From positions 248,001-312,000 of the forward strand of contig NZ_MWQE01000002.1 of NCBI RefSeq assembly GCF_002210285.1: a DNA stretch of 64,000 bases. The letters are read 5' to 3'. Both the position numbers and the translations under genes were made by a program. This document shows, piece by piece, positions 53,775 to 62,522 of the stretch (within the stretch, counting starts at the first letter, position 1; each line of letters begins with the position of its first letter). This stretch comes from Fibrobacter sp. UWR2. GTDB taxonomy: Bacteria; Fibrobacterota; Fibrobacteria; Fibrobacterales; Fibrobacteraceae. The notes under the pieces were generated by a model. That model saw only the letters and a program-made list of their open reading frames with translations, was not told where the DNA came from and made no database searches.

Positions 53775-54506
53775 TCAGAAAAGTTCCGCTAGGAAATCGC
53801 TCTTGAGTTTGCTCAGGAGTGTCGCCTTGTCGCGTTTTTCGAATATTTCCTTGCGTTTTTTCCAGATAAAGTAAGAGACCTTCGGGTTCTTTACGAGGAA
53901 GCGTAAGTTGTGCAGAATCCCGAACGACTTTACAAGCGCATAGGCGAAGTGCTTTGTTGCCTTTGTGCCGGTTTCGGAAAGGTTGCCCGTGGTATTTGCT
54001 ACCAGGTATGGGACGGAGAACATCTTACCGCCGGCATGGAGCATGCGGAATGCGAAATCTGCGAACATCGTGCTTTGGGTAAGCGTGTCGTCGAGCCTGC
54101 CGGTGCGTTGCATGATCCTGCGAGAAAAGACTGCTAGATACGGGTACGGTGCTGCGACAAAACGCATTTTTGCGTTCTCATCGAGCATCTTTAGGCCGGT
54201 CTTTTTATCCAACGCGTAGCCTGAAAGGAATTTGCCTGCGGCGGTATCGTGTATGCGAGGTGCAAACGCGTCGACCATCGGGAAACTCGAAATGCACTCG
54301 GCGAGGTCGTTTAGGAATTGCCGGTCAATCGCGATGGACCTGTGTGCGAATACGATCCATTCCGCCTCACTGTTTTCGAGGTTCGAATTCAGGTTGTTGC
54401 CGTAGAACCATCCGAGTGCATCGTCGGTAAACGGTGGGGTGAAGGGGTGATTTTCTTGGCTTGGATCTTCTGTGGAATCCCACACGAGGACATCGAATTG
54501 CCGCAT
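53775..54506 (-). CDS. Glycosyltransferase-like protein (truncated GT-A fold)
   Basis: A 243-residue protein. WFYGNNLNSNLENSEAEWIVFAHRSIAIDRQFLNDL resembles the central part of family-2 glycosyltransferases (NxGxGxxxN, then an acidic strand). The usual first strand and nucleotide motif are reduced to FDVLVWDSTEDP, and no DxD is plain. FADFAFRMLHAGGKMFSVP matches the acceptor-side motif. Either a short divergent transferase or an inactive one. It begins at the stop codon of the PorV/PorQ-like gene (TAATG overlap), so the two are coupled. Confidence 0.6.
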   Translation of the reverse strand: MRQFDVLVWDSTEDPSQENHPFTPPFTDDALGWFYGNNLNSNLENSEAEWIVFAHRSIAIDRQFLNDLAECISSFPMVDAFAPRIHDTAAGKFLSGYALDKKTGLKMLDENAKMRFVAAPYPYLAVFSRRIMQRTGRLDDTLTQSTMFADFAFRMLHAGGKMFSVPYLVANTTGNLSETGTKATKHFAYALVKSFGILHNLRFLVKNPKVSYFIWKKRKEIFEKRDKATLLSKLKSDFLAELF

Positions 54507-55519
54507 TACAGACCCAAGCGCAGACCGATGCGGTGTTCTACCCCGAGCCCTTGAGCGAGGTACGAGAAGGCGTAGTCGATGGAAAACATCTTGCTAGTGT
54601 AGCCAAGACCGGCGCTCAGCATGCGGGCGTATTGCGATTCGTCAGGACGGCTGTTTGCCGAAATGAGTTGCTTGAAGTCGCGTGTGATGTCAAGCCATGC
54701 TCGTGTAAAGCCTGCGCGTATAAAGAAATTCTGGCCTAGAGCGTATTCGCCTGCGAGTGCAAATCGTGATTCGGCGAATCGCGGAAAATCACTTTCAGTC
54801 ATGATAGTGAGTCGCGGCAGGATGACTGGCCTGTAGTACAGTGAAATGCCGAACAATTGCGACATAGGGTAGAAATCGTCTTCGCCGTCGTCGATGTAGT
54901 CGCGCAGGAGCATGCCGAAGTCCCTGGCAACGATTGCTGCACCGAAAATCTTACTGTCAGATTGCCAGGATATGCCCCAGTCGAATGCGGCGCCCATTGC
55001 CATCCTGTCGCCCTTATCGTCGGTGAGCTGTTCTGCTGCGAACTTGATGGTCGCGCCCACGTTGATGTGGGTCATGGCGTACGAGACGGTTGCCGTAGCG
55101 AGTTGGCTTAAAGGATTGTATTCCTTGCCTGTTTCCAGTCCGTACTCATCGTAGCCGGTTATTGTTCCGTAATCAAGCCAGTTGTACGAAATCTGGTACA
55201 GGAAATTTCTGTAACTCGATGTGTACGAGATAGAACCCTGGTTATCGGCCATTGCGCCTGTTTGCCAGTGGATTTCACCAATACGTTTCGTTCCGTCCGG
55301 CAAGCGGAGTGCGGCCGGATTCAACTGCACTATGGTCGGGTCGTTCGTGGGGTATGCAGATGCGGCTTTTTCGAGCGAGGCGTTACGCGGACTGTCGAAC
55401 GTGCTCATGAACGAGAAGACTTCCTTGCCTTGGTCGTTCTGCGAAAAGTATGCACTCGCGCACGTAGGGAGCATCAGACTCCATAACACAAGTGACAAAA
55501 CTCTTCTTTTAAAGTTCAT
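54506..55519 (-). CDS. PorV/PorQ-like outer-membrane protein
   Basis: A 337-residue exported beta-barrel protein. The signal peptide ends in CASA (about 23). The N-terminal region ASAYPTNDPTIVQLNPAALRL contains the NPAxL motif typical of PorV/PorQ-type proteins, and strands follow to the C-terminus IGLRLGL. In Bacteroidetes PorV/PorQ belong to the type IX secretion system; that Fibrobacter uses it so is inference. It heads the transcript with the glycosyltransferase-like gene. A TAAATT box lies six bases before the ATG. Confidence 0.65.
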   Translation of the reverse strand: MNFKRRVLSLVLWSLMLPTCASAYFSQNDQGKEVFSFMSTFDSPRNASLEKAASAYPTNDPTIVQLNPAALRLPDGTKRIGEIHWQTGAMADNQGSISYTSSYRNFLYQISYNWLDYGTITGYDEYGLETGKEYNPLSQLATATVSYAMTHINVGATIKFAAEQLTDDKGDRMAMGAAFDWGISWQSDSKIFGAAIVARDFGMLLRDYIDDGEDDFYPMSQLFGISLYYRPVILPRLTIMTESDFPRFAESRFALAGEYALGQNFFIRAGFTRAWLDITRDFKQLISANSRPDESQYARMLSAGLGYTSKMFSIDYAFSYLAQGLGVEHRIGLRLGL

Positions 55520-55560
55520 GTGGTAAATTTACAAAAAAACGAAAAAAAAGACCCACAACC

Positions 55561-55589
55561 TTTACAAAAAAATCGATTTTTAATATATT
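55561..55589 (+). promoter_or_regulatory. tRNA-Lys promoter
   Basis: TTTACA at 55561-55566, a 17-bp spacer and TATATT at 55584-55589. The mature tRNA starts 11 bases after the box. Because the 5' end of a tRNA is known from its fold, this confirms TATATT as a working -10 element in this genome. Confidence 0.75.
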
Positions 55590-55599
55590 TGGAGCGCTC

Positions 55600-55672
55600 G
55601 GGCTATTAGCTCAGTTGGTAGAGCAACGCCCTTTTAAGGCGTGGGTCGAAGGTTCGAGCCCTTCATAGCTCA
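55600..55672 (+). tRNA. tRNA-Lys (anticodon TTT)
   Basis: The anticodon arm ACGCCCTTTTAAGGCGT gives TTT. Acceptor GGGCTAT pairs with ATAGCTC (one G-U); discriminator A73. The T arm GAAGGTTCGAGCCCTTC is intact. No encoded CCA. Confidence 0.95.
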
Positions 55673-55675
55673 GTG

Positions 55676-55712
55676 AAAATCCGGTTCCGTAGTTTCGGGA
55701 TCGGATTTTTCT
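55676..55712. terminator. Terminator of tRNA-Lys
   Basis: AAAATCCG (55676-55683) pairs with CGGATTTT (55702-55709), with further pairing inside and a T tail. It also faces the convergent aguA gene. Confidence 0.82.
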
Positions 55713-55725
55713 TTTACGCGTCTCC

Positions 55726-56751
55726 TTACTTGCTCTCGTGCTTGCTCATGCAGTGGAGGCTTCCGCCTTCTTCGATGACGGTACGGCTGTCTAGCCCGAT
55801 GACGAATCTTTCGGGATATACGCTTTCGAAATACTTCTGCGCGATAGCATCGTTCTTGCACTTGTATTTCGGGTAAATTAATCCGCCATTCACGAAGATG
55901 AAATTCATGTAGCTCGCGGGGAGAATCTGGCCGTCTTCGAGTTTCCTCTGCGGGGGGAGTGCTAAAGTGTCAACTTTGAAATTCTTGCCGTAGAACGCAT
56001 TGAGCCAAGTCTCGATGAGGTACTTTGCCTCTGAGAGAACCTTTGCGTTCTTCGATTTCATGTTGGAATCCCAGGCCATGACGAGTCTGTTCTTGGATAC
56101 GAATCGCGCGACGTTGTCGATGTGCCCGTCGGTGTGGTCGCCGTTCAGACCGTGGGGGAGGATGAGCAGGCTCTTGAGGCCGAGCGTTTCGCAAATCGAC
56201 TTGATGACCTTGGAAAGTTCTTCCTGCTTGTTGCGGTTCTTGCCCACGAGGCAGTCGAGCGTGGTGATTCCGAGTCCGTCACCGTTCACTTCGATGGCGC
56301 CACCTTCGAAAATGTAGGGAATCTTTTTCCCTTCTTCGTAACCGATGGCCTTTGCTATGCGGGCGGGAATCTGGTTGTCGTTTTTCCACGGAGGGAACTT
56401 TGCGCCCCAGGCGTTGAAAACGGCTTCGGAAACGACGGTCTTGCGCCCTTTTTTCACGAAGAACGGGCCGTAGTCACGGATCCAGATATCGTCTGTCTTG
56501 ATGACGTGAAAGTTAACAGGGAATGCCGTGCCACTGAGTGCATTCATTTCGGCTTCCGTCAGGAACGTCTTGTTTGGAATAAGGACGTTCACCGGCTGGA
56601 AATCGCTGATGGTGCGGATGAGGTCGATATAGAACTTGCGGATCTTGATGCCGCGTTCGCCATACCAGTTCTGCTTGTTGTGCGGGAAGGAAAGCCATGT
56701 CGCCTTCTGGTCCTCCCATTCTGCCGGGTAGCGGATTGTTGCTAAAGCCAT
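55726..56751 (-). CDS. aguA: Agmatine deiminase
   Basis: Converts agmatine to N-carbamoylputrescine; 341 residues, PAD-type guanidino-modifying fold. DDIWIRDYGPFFV, FEGGAIEVNGDG, NGDHTDGHIDNVARF and the C-terminal nucleophile Cys in GGSLHCMSKHE are the family signatures. The start is two bases after the stop of aguB, so the two genes are one operon. Together they form the agmatine route to putrescine. An arginine decarboxylase is expected elsewhere. Confidence 0.95.
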   Translation of the reverse strand: MALATIRYPAEWEDQKATWLSFPHNKQNWYGERGIKIRKFYIDLIRTISDFQPVNVLIPNKTFLTEAEMNALSGTAFPVNFHVIKTDDIWIRDYGPFFVKKGRKTVVSEAVFNAWGAKFPPWKNDNQIPARIAKAIGYEEGKKIPYIFEGGAIEVNGDGLGITTLDCLVGKNRNKQEELSKVIKSICETLGLKSLLILPHGLNGDHTDGHIDNVARFVSKNRLVMAWDSNMKSKNAKVLSEAKYLIETWLNAFYGKNFKVDTLALPPQRKLEDGQILPASYMNFIFVNGGLIYPKYKCKNDAIAQKYFESVYPERFVIGLDSRTVIEEGGSLHCMSKHESK

Positions 56752-56752
56752 G

Positions 56753-57616
56753 TTAGTTGCCCCAGATTTTGAGGATGTCTTGGTACAGGTCTATACGGCG
56801 GTCGCGGAAATGCGGCCACCAGCGGCGGTTTTCCTCGGTTTCGACGAGGTCGAGTTCCACAGTGGAGACTCCGAGGAATTCAGGGGAGCACTTTTCGAGA
56901 ATGTAGCCGTCGGGTGCGGCGGCGAAACTCGTGCCCCAGAACGTGAGGTGGCCTTCGGTGCCGCCACGGTTTGCCGCAATCACGAAGGTGCGGTTTGCAA
57001 TCGCGTGGCCGCGCATGACGGTCATCCAGCTGTCCTGCTGGCGCGGGTAGATTTCCTTAGGCTCGCTGTCCATCCAGCCGATGGCGGTGGGGTAGATGAG
57101 CACATCTGCGCCCTTGAGGCTCATGATGCGGGCGGCTTCCGGGAACCACTGGTCCCAGCAGATGAGCACGCCGAGGGTACCTGCGCTTGTCTTGATGGGC
57201 TCGAAACCTGTGTCGCCCGGGATGAAGTAGTACTTCTCGTAGAAGGCGGGATCGTCGGGAATGTGGCTCTTGCGGTAGAGGCCGGCAATGCTGCCGTCGC
57301 GCTCGAACACGAAGGCGGAATTGTGGTAGATGCCGCGGGCGCGCTTCTCGAAGAAGGGGAACACCACGACGGCGTTCAGTTCCTTTGCGATGGACTGCCA
57401 CTGGCCCACAATCGGGTGGTCCTTTTCGATGGCGAGGTCAAAGAAGTCCGCGTTCTCCTCGAACGGGAAGTATGGCGTGTGGAAGAGTTCCGGCAACACG
57501 ACCAGGTCGTAGCCCTTGCCCTTGAGGGCACGGGCCTGTTCCACGTACCAGGCGTTATTCGAATCGAAATCGCCTGTCCATTTGCCTTGCAGCGTGGCTA
57601 CTTTAATCTTGCTCAT
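56753..57616 (-). CDS. aguB: N-carbamoylputrescine amidase
   Basis: Nitrilase-family hydrolase (287 residues) that turns N-carbamoylputrescine into putrescine. The catalytic triad is visible: Glu in VVLPELFHTPYF, Lys in LYRKSHIPDDP and Cys in LICWDQWFPEAARI. FIPGDTGF and NRGGTEG match this subfamily. The ATG at 57616 is used because conservation begins there. The in-frame start at 57661 would read through a REP-like repeat. The 67-base gap to proS is filled by that repeat. Confidence 0.95.
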   Translation of the reverse strand: MSKIKVATLQGKWTGDFDSNNAWYVEQARALKGKGYDLVVLPELFHTPYFPFEENADFFDLAIEKDHPIVGQWQSIAKELNAVVVFPFFEKRARGIYHNSAFVFERDGSIAGLYRKSHIPDDPAFYEKYYFIPGDTGFEPIKTSAGTLGVLICWDQWFPEAARIMSLKGADVLIYPTAIGWMDSEPKEIYPRQQDSWMTVMRGHAIANRTFVIAANRGGTEGHLTFWGTSFAAAPDGYILEKCSPEFLGVSTVELDLVETEENRRWWPHFRDRRIDLYQDILKIWGN

Positions 57617-57619
57617 ATA

Positions 57620-57682
57620 GTCATCCCCGCGATTGTAGTTGTCATTCCGCGTTTTTGTCATCCTCGCGCAGGCGAGGATCTA
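57620..57682. repeat. REP-like palindrome cluster
   Basis: One full copy: ATCCTCGC (57660-57667), loop GCAG, GCGAGGAT (57672-57679), preceded by TTGTC. Two half-copies (GTCATCCCCGCG at about 57620 and TTGTCATTCCGCG at about 57640) lie beside it. Same family as 19766-19795. Confidence 0.75.
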
Positions 57683-57683
57683 C

Positions 57684-59378
57684 TTACTTTTCGAAATACT
57701 CCTTGGCCTTGGCGATGACGTCTTCGACCTTGACCATGGTGAATTCCTTTTCGTTGCGGAACTTCCATTCGACTTCACCGTTGGCGAGGCCCTTCTTGCC
57801 GATGGCGATGCGCACCGGAGAACCCCAGAGGTCGGCGTCCTTGAACTTCACGCCCGGGCGTTCGTCGCGGTCATCCACGAGCACGTCGATGCCGGCGGCT
57901 TCGAGTTCCTTTTCGAACTTTTCAGCAAGTTCAACGAGTTCGGCTTCCTTGCCGATGGGGACGATTTCCACCTGGAACGGAGCGATGGACTTGGGCCAGA
58001 TCGGTCCGAAGTCATCGTGGCTGTTTTCAACGACGGAAGCCATCAAGCGACCCACGCCGATGCCGTAGCAGCCCATGATGGCGGGAGCGGTGGTCTTTTC
58101 GGCGGTGAGGTACTTGGCACCCATAGATTCAGAGAACTTGGTGCCGAGTTTGAAAATGTTACCCATTTCGATGCCGCGAGTTTCGGTGAGGAGTTCGCCG
58201 CAGCAGGGGCACTTGCAGACTTCGCTCGCTTCGGCGATGTCGGCCACTTCGAACTTCGGGAAGTCGCGCTTCGGGTTGCAATGCTTGAAGTGGTAGCCTT
58301 CTTCGTTTGCGCCCGTCACGAGATCGAAGGAATCGGCAATCGCTTCGTCCACGATAATGCGCGTGTCGTGAGAATTGATCGGGGACGCAAATCCCGGAAC
58401 CATGCCGCAGGCCTTGATGAGGCTGTCTTCGGCAGGGTAAAGTTCCTTCGCCTTCAGCAAGTTGTGAAGCTTGATTTCGGAAACGTCAAGGTTGCCCGGA
58501 ACCACGACCGTGATGAGCTTGCCTTCGAAGTCGAAGAACACGCACTTGGCGGTCGATTCAGCCGGGACGTTCAGGAACTTGGTGAGTTCGTCAATGCTTT
58601 CGCTGTTCGGCGTGGCGACCTTTTCGAGGGCTGCATTTTCGTCGCCCTTGAACGGCACGCGCTGGAACTTCGCGATTTCGCGGTTGGCCTGGTAGCCGCA
58701 CTTCTTACAAAGAATCAAGTAGTCTTCGCCGTTCGGAGTGTCGAGCATGAATTCGTGAGCGACCTTACCGCCCATGATACCCGTATCGCTCTGCACCACC
58801 ACCGGTTCAATGCCCACGCGACGGTAGATGCGGAGGTAGGCGTCGTATTCTTCCTGGTAGTGACGGTCCAGGTCTTCCTGGCTGGTGTGGAAACTGTAGG
58901 CATCCTTCATCAGGAATTCGCGGACGCGGATAAGGCCGCCGCGGGCACGGGCTTCGTCACGGTACTTGGTCTTGAACTGGTAGAGCATCACCGGCAGCTG
59001 CTTGTAGCTGTTGAGCACGTAGCGCACGAGGTCGGTCATGGCTTCTTCGTGCGTCATAGCGAGCACCATGTTGTGGTTGTTGCGGTCCTTGAAGCGCAGG
59101 AGTTCTTCGCCGATGGCCTGGTAACGGCCCGATTCGCTCCAGAGTTCAGCGGTCTGCACCACCGGCAGGTCCACTTCGATACCGCCAATCTTGTTCATTT
59201 CTTCGCGGATGATGTTCACGATCTTCTGGATCACGCGGAAGCCCATGGGCATCATGGAATAGATACCGGTAGAGACGGGCTTGATGTAGCCGCCGCGCAT
59301 GAGGAAGATGTGGCTGGGCATGGTGGCATCGCTCGGCGTTTCGCGGAGCGTCACGTAAAAGTACTTGGAGAGTTTCAT
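57684..59378 (-). CDS. proS: Proline--tRNA ligase, bacterial type
   Basis: Class II synthetase of 564 residues with the bacterial layout. The catalytic core has PSHIFLMRGGYIKPVSTGIYSMMPMG and YRDEARARGGLIRVREFLMKDAYSFH (motif 2, in pieces). A central editing insertion (about 225-395) follows. GCYGIGVGRLMASVVEN is motif 3, then the anticodon domain with VDDRDERPGVKFKDADLWG. The ATG at 59378 starts the conserved N-terminus; an upstream in-frame start lacks a ribosome site. It may share a transcript with aguB-aguA downstream, though REP-like repeats separate them. Confidence 0.97.
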   Translation of the reverse strand: MKLSKYFYVTLRETPSDATMPSHIFLMRGGYIKPVSTGIYSMMPMGFRVIQKIVNIIREEMNKIGGIEVDLPVVQTAELWSESGRYQAIGEELLRFKDRNNHNMVLAMTHEEAMTDLVRYVLNSYKQLPVMLYQFKTKYRDEARARGGLIRVREFLMKDAYSFHTSQEDLDRHYQEEYDAYLRIYRRVGIEPVVVQSDTGIMGGKVAHEFMLDTPNGEDYLILCKKCGYQANREIAKFQRVPFKGDENAALEKVATPNSESIDELTKFLNVPAESTAKCVFFDFEGKLITVVVPGNLDVSEIKLHNLLKAKELYPAEDSLIKACGMVPGFASPINSHDTRIIVDEAIADSFDLVTGANEEGYHFKHCNPKRDFPKFEVADIAEASEVCKCPCCGELLTETRGIEMGNIFKLGTKFSESMGAKYLTAEKTTAPAIMGCYGIGVGRLMASVVENSHDDFGPIWPKSIAPFQVEIVPIGKEAELVELAEKFEKELEAAGIDVLVDDRDERPGVKFKDADLWGSPVRIAIGKKGLANGEVEWKFRNEKEFTMVKVEDVIAKAKEYFEK

Positions 59379-59476
59379 TTTGTTGCCTTTTTTAGATTTT
59401 TCGCGCAAAATTTAACTTTTTTATAGGGCCTTGTCATATTTCGGTCTGTTCATTGATCTTTCAAATTTCATGCTCT

Positions 59477-59687
59477 TACATACTAAAGTAGGGAAGGTCT
59501 GTGTTTAGTCCGTAAAAAAACGTTGGTTGTTAATTTGTTTGTTACGATTTTATGCGCGTGGATACCTGAAATTACAGACTAAAGCGGGCGGCCCCCCATT
59601 TTAGTCTGTATTTTTGTCTCTGAGCGGGGGAGTTCTCCTCTTTTTTTACGGACTAAATATGGGTTCCAGCTCTTTTGGTCCGTAAAG
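59477..59687. repeat. Tandem hairpin array B (word TTACRGACTAAA)
   Basis: In the 506-bp divergent region 59379-59884, which has no gene, one word occurs six times in alternating orientation: 59477-59488, 59504-59515 (inverted), 59572-59583, 59600-59610 (inverted), 59645-59657 and 59673-59686 (inverted). They form three tandem hairpins of about 38-42 nt. The second has a perfect 11-bp stem (59573-59583 with 59600-59610). The third has 13 bp with one G-T pair. Stems share sequence; loops do not. Layout matches array A at 9747-9877 although the word differs. Confidence 0.78.
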
Positions 59688-59782
59688 GGCTGAAAAATGG
59701 TCATATTTAGGGTGTTTTTTCTTTGTTTTTAGCTTCGTTTGCTGCTTTGTTTACTAATTTTCAGCCCAAATTGCATTTTTGC

Positions 59783-59799
59783 CTGGGTCCTGTGACCAG
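59783..59799 (+). promoter_or_regulatory. Hairpin in the rpsO leader
   Basis: CTGGGTC (59783-59789), loop CTGT, GACCAG (59794-59799) with one bulged G, about 85 bases upstream of rpsO. Ribosomal protein S15 represses its own mRNA through leader structures in several bacteria; whether this is the target is unproven. Confidence 0.35.
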
Positions 59800-59884
59800 A
59801 TTCGCCAATTCCACTGGTGCAAGAGCAGGGAAACTCGGACAAAAACATGTAATGAAACAACAATCAAAAAAAGGAATGGCTATA

Positions 59885-60157
59885 ATGGCTACTATCACTA
59901 AGGAAAAAGCTGCAGAACTCACCGCCAAGTTTGGTGCAAACGAAAAGGACACCGGTAACGTCCGCGTCCAGATCGCTATCCTCACGGAAAAGATCAAGAA
60001 TCTGACGGAACACATCAAGAGCCACAAGAAGGACTTCCACTCCCTCCGTGGTCTGTCTGCCATGGTTGCCAAGCGCCGCAACCTCCTCAAGTACTACGGT
60101 GAGCAGGACATTCTCGCTCAGCGTGCTCTCATCAAGGAACTCGGTCTCCGCGGCTAA
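59885..60157 (+). CDS. rpsO: 30S ribosomal protein S15
   Basis: A 90-residue ribosomal protein, normal length. FGANEKDTGNVRVQIAILTEKI, HIKSHKKDFHSLRGLSAMVAKRRNLLKYY (in pieces) are the S15 hallmarks. It binds 16S rRNA and helps form the central domain. The start at 59885 is preferred to the in-frame ATG at 59876 because AAAAGGA is correctly spaced for it; longer upstream starts have no conservation. Followed by pnp after 21 bases, the classical rpsO-pnp operon. Confidence 0.97.
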   Translation: MATITKEKAAELTAKFGANEKDTGNVRVQIAILTEKIKNLTEHIKSHKKDFHSLRGLSAMVAKRRNLLKYYGEQDILAQRALIKELGLRG

Positions 60158-60178
60158 TCTGCGGACTGGAGATAATCT

Positions 60179-62455
60179 ATGTCTATTGACGCATACCATC
60201 AAAAATACGGCAAGATGCTCGACCCGAAGGAAGTGTCCGTTACGCTCCCTGACGGCCGCGTCATCACGTTCGAAACGGGCCGTATTGCCAAGCAGGCACG
60301 CGGTGCCGCAGTCGCCAAGATGGGCGACGCGTTCGTGCTCTCTACTGTCTGCTACGGCGAAGAGAAGGAAGGCGATTTCTTCCCGCTGACCGTCGAATAT
60401 CGCGAAAAGGCCTACGCTGCTGGTCGCCTCCCGGGCGGCTACAACAAGCGCGAAGCCGGTCGCCCCTCCGACGAGGAAACTCTCTCTGCCCGTATCATCG
60501 ACCGCCCGATTCGCCCGATGTTCCCCGAGAACTTCACGCGCGAAGTCCAGGTGATTGTGCAGGTTCTTTCTGCCGACCGCAAGTTTGCACCGGATGTGCT
60601 CGGCGTGTCTGCAGCATCCCTCTCCATCGGTCTTTCCGAACTGCCCTTCGAACAGCAGGTTGCCGCCGTGCGCGTGGCCGTTGTCGATGGCCAGAACGTC
60701 GTGATGCCCACCTACGAACAGATGGCCTGCGCCGATCTGGACCTGGTGGTCGCCGGTACCGAAGATTCCGTCTGCATGGTGGAAGGCGGTGCCTACGAAG
60801 TGTCCGAAGACACGATGATCAACGCAATTCTCGCCGGTCACGAAGCCATCAAGCTCATGTGCAAGGCCCAACAGGAACTGGTGGACCGCTGCGCTAAGCC
60901 CAAGATGGAACTCAAGCCGCAGCACGTTGGCGAAGCCCACGAAAAGCTTCTCGCCACGGTGAAGGAAGTCGTGTGGGACGAACTGAACAAGGACGTCCAC
61001 TCCAACATGGTGAAGACCGACTTCTATCCGGCTATGGCAGACCTCTGCGCGAAGATGCTCGAAGACGAACGCATTCTCGCCATCATCGGCAAGGACGAAG
61101 AACAGGATCCTGCTCTCGTCGCAGACGCGAAGGCAATCTTCAGCGACTACGAACGCACTGCCATGCGCGAAATGATCTTGAACGAAGACGTGCGCCTCGA
61201 CGGCCGTACGACGACCGAAGTCCGCCCGATCGAAATCGAACTCGGCGTTCTTCCGAGCGCCCACGGTTCTGCGATCTTCCAGCGCGGCGAAACCCAGGGT
61301 CTCGTGGTCTGCACGCTCGGCTCCAAGGCCGACGAACAGCGCTACGAAAGCCTGCAGGGCGAAGGCTCCAAGAGCTACATGCTGCATTACAACTTCCCGC
61401 CGTACTGCGTGGGTGAATGCAAGCGCCTCGGCATGAGCCGCCGCGAAATCGGTCACGGCCACCTCGCCGAACGTTCTCTCGCTGCCGTTCTTCCGCTGCC
61501 GGAAGACTTCCCGTACACCATCCGCGTGGTTTCCGAAATTCAGGAATCCAACGGTTCTTCTTCCATGGCCTCTGTTTGCGGTGGCTGCCTCAGCTTGATG
61601 GATGCTGGCGTTCCTATCAAGGCTCCGGTCGCAGGTGTCGCCATGGGCCTCATCTCCGAAAAGGGTTCCGTGAAGGAAGGCGGCAAGATCAAGATCTTGA
61701 CCGACATCACCGGTACGGAAGACCACCTCGGCGATATGGACTTCAAGGTGACGGGTACTGCCGAAGGTATCACTGCCTTCCAGATGGATATCAAGATCCG
61801 CGGCATTACGCCGGAACTCATGCGCGAAGCTCTGGAACAGGCTCGCCAAGGCCGTCTGCACATCCTCGGCAAGATGGCTGAACTCGGCCTCGCCGCTCCG
61901 CGTCCGAAGGTTTCCGACAAGGCTCCGACCATGATCAAGATGCGCATCCCGACCAACAAGATTCGCGACGTCATCGGTTCCGGTGGCTCCGTGATCAAGG
62001 GTATGCAGTCTCAGACGGGTTGCACGATCAACATCGACGACGATGGCAACATCGACATTGCCGCCCCAAGTGGCAAGGCCGCTGCAGTCTGCCGCCGCAT
62101 GATCGAAGAACTCACTGCCGAACCCGAACCGGGCCGCAAGTACAAGGGCAAGGTCAAGACGATCCAGCCGTTTGGCGCATTCGTCGAAATCCTCCCGGGC
62201 CGCGACGGTCTCGTGCACATCTCCGAACTTGCTGACCACCGCGTCGATAAGGTCGAAGACGTTGTTCACGTCGGTGACGAAGTCGAAGTGCTCTGCCTCG
62301 GTGTTGACCCGAAGGGCAAGGTGAAGCTTTCCATGAAGGCTCTGCTCCCTCCGAAGGCCGCCCCGGCTGAAGCTCCGGCCGCTGAAGCCGCTCCTGAAGC
62401 ACCTGCTGCAGAAGCCGCTGCTCCGGAAACTCCCGCTGGCGCTACTGAAGCATAA
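60179..62455 (+). CDS. pnp: Polyribonucleotide nucleotidyltransferase
   Basis: Phosphorolytic 3'-5' exoribonuclease (758 residues) of the degradosome. First RNase PH domain about 12-150, with GRLPGGYNKREAGRPSDEETLSARIIDRPIRP (in pieces). Second, about 320-545, with the active-site SSMASVCGGCLSLMDAGVPI and GDMDFKVTGT. KH domain about 585-645 (KIRDVIGSGGSVIKGM) and S1 domain about 652-722 (GAFVEILPGRDGLVHISEL). An Ala/Pro/Glu-rich tail of about 35 residues ends the protein. Second gene of the rpsO operon; a GGAGAT site precedes the ATG. Confidence 0.98.
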   Translation: MSIDAYHQKYGKMLDPKEVSVTLPDGRVITFETGRIAKQARGAAVAKMGDAFVLSTVCYGEEKEGDFFPLTVEYREKAYAAGRLPGGYNKREAGRPSDEETLSARIIDRPIRPMFPENFTREVQVIVQVLSADRKFAPDVLGVSAASLSIGLSELPFEQQVAAVRVAVVDGQNVVMPTYEQMACADLDLVVAGTEDSVCMVEGGAYEVSEDTMINAILAGHEAIKLMCKAQQELVDRCAKPKMELKPQHVGEAHEKLLATVKEVVWDELNKDVHSNMVKTDFYPAMADLCAKMLEDERILAIIGKDEEQDPALVADAKAIFSDYERTAMREMILNEDVRLDGRTTTEVRPIEIELGVLPSAHGSAIFQRGETQGLVVCTLGSKADEQRYESLQGEGSKSYMLHYNFPPYCVGECKRLGMSRREIGHGHLAERSLAAVLPLPEDFPYTIRVVSEIQESNGSSSMASVCGGCLSLMDAGVPIKAPVAGVAMGLISEKGSVKEGGKIKILTDITGTEDHLGDMDFKVTGTAEGITAFQMDIKIRGITPELMREALEQARQGRLHILGKMAELGLAAPRPKVSDKAPTMIKMRIPTNKIRDVIGSGGSVIKGMQSQTGCTINIDDDGNIDIAAPSGKAAAVCRRMIEELTAEPEPGRKYKGKVKTIQPFGAFVEILPGRDGLVHISELADHRVDKVEDVVHVGDEVEVLCLGVDPKGKVKLSMKALLPPKAAPAEAPAAEAAPEAPAAEAAAPETPAGATEA

Positions 62456-62476
62456 TTCGTTTATACGAAATTGAAG

Positions 62477-62509
62477 ACGCCCGGCTTAACCGCCGGGCGT
62501 TTTTTTTTA
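62477..62509 (+). terminator. Terminator of rpsO-pnp
   Basis: CGCCCGGC (62478-62485), loop TTAACC, GCCGGGCG (62492-62499), then nine T. Confidence 0.93.
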
Positions 62510-62522
62510 CTTAGTAAAGTTG

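Noticed and set aside
59864..62269. An 801-codon open frame opposite rpsO-pnp
   Set aside because: Antisense shadow of a strongly biased gene; rpsO and pnp are unmistakable on the other strand.
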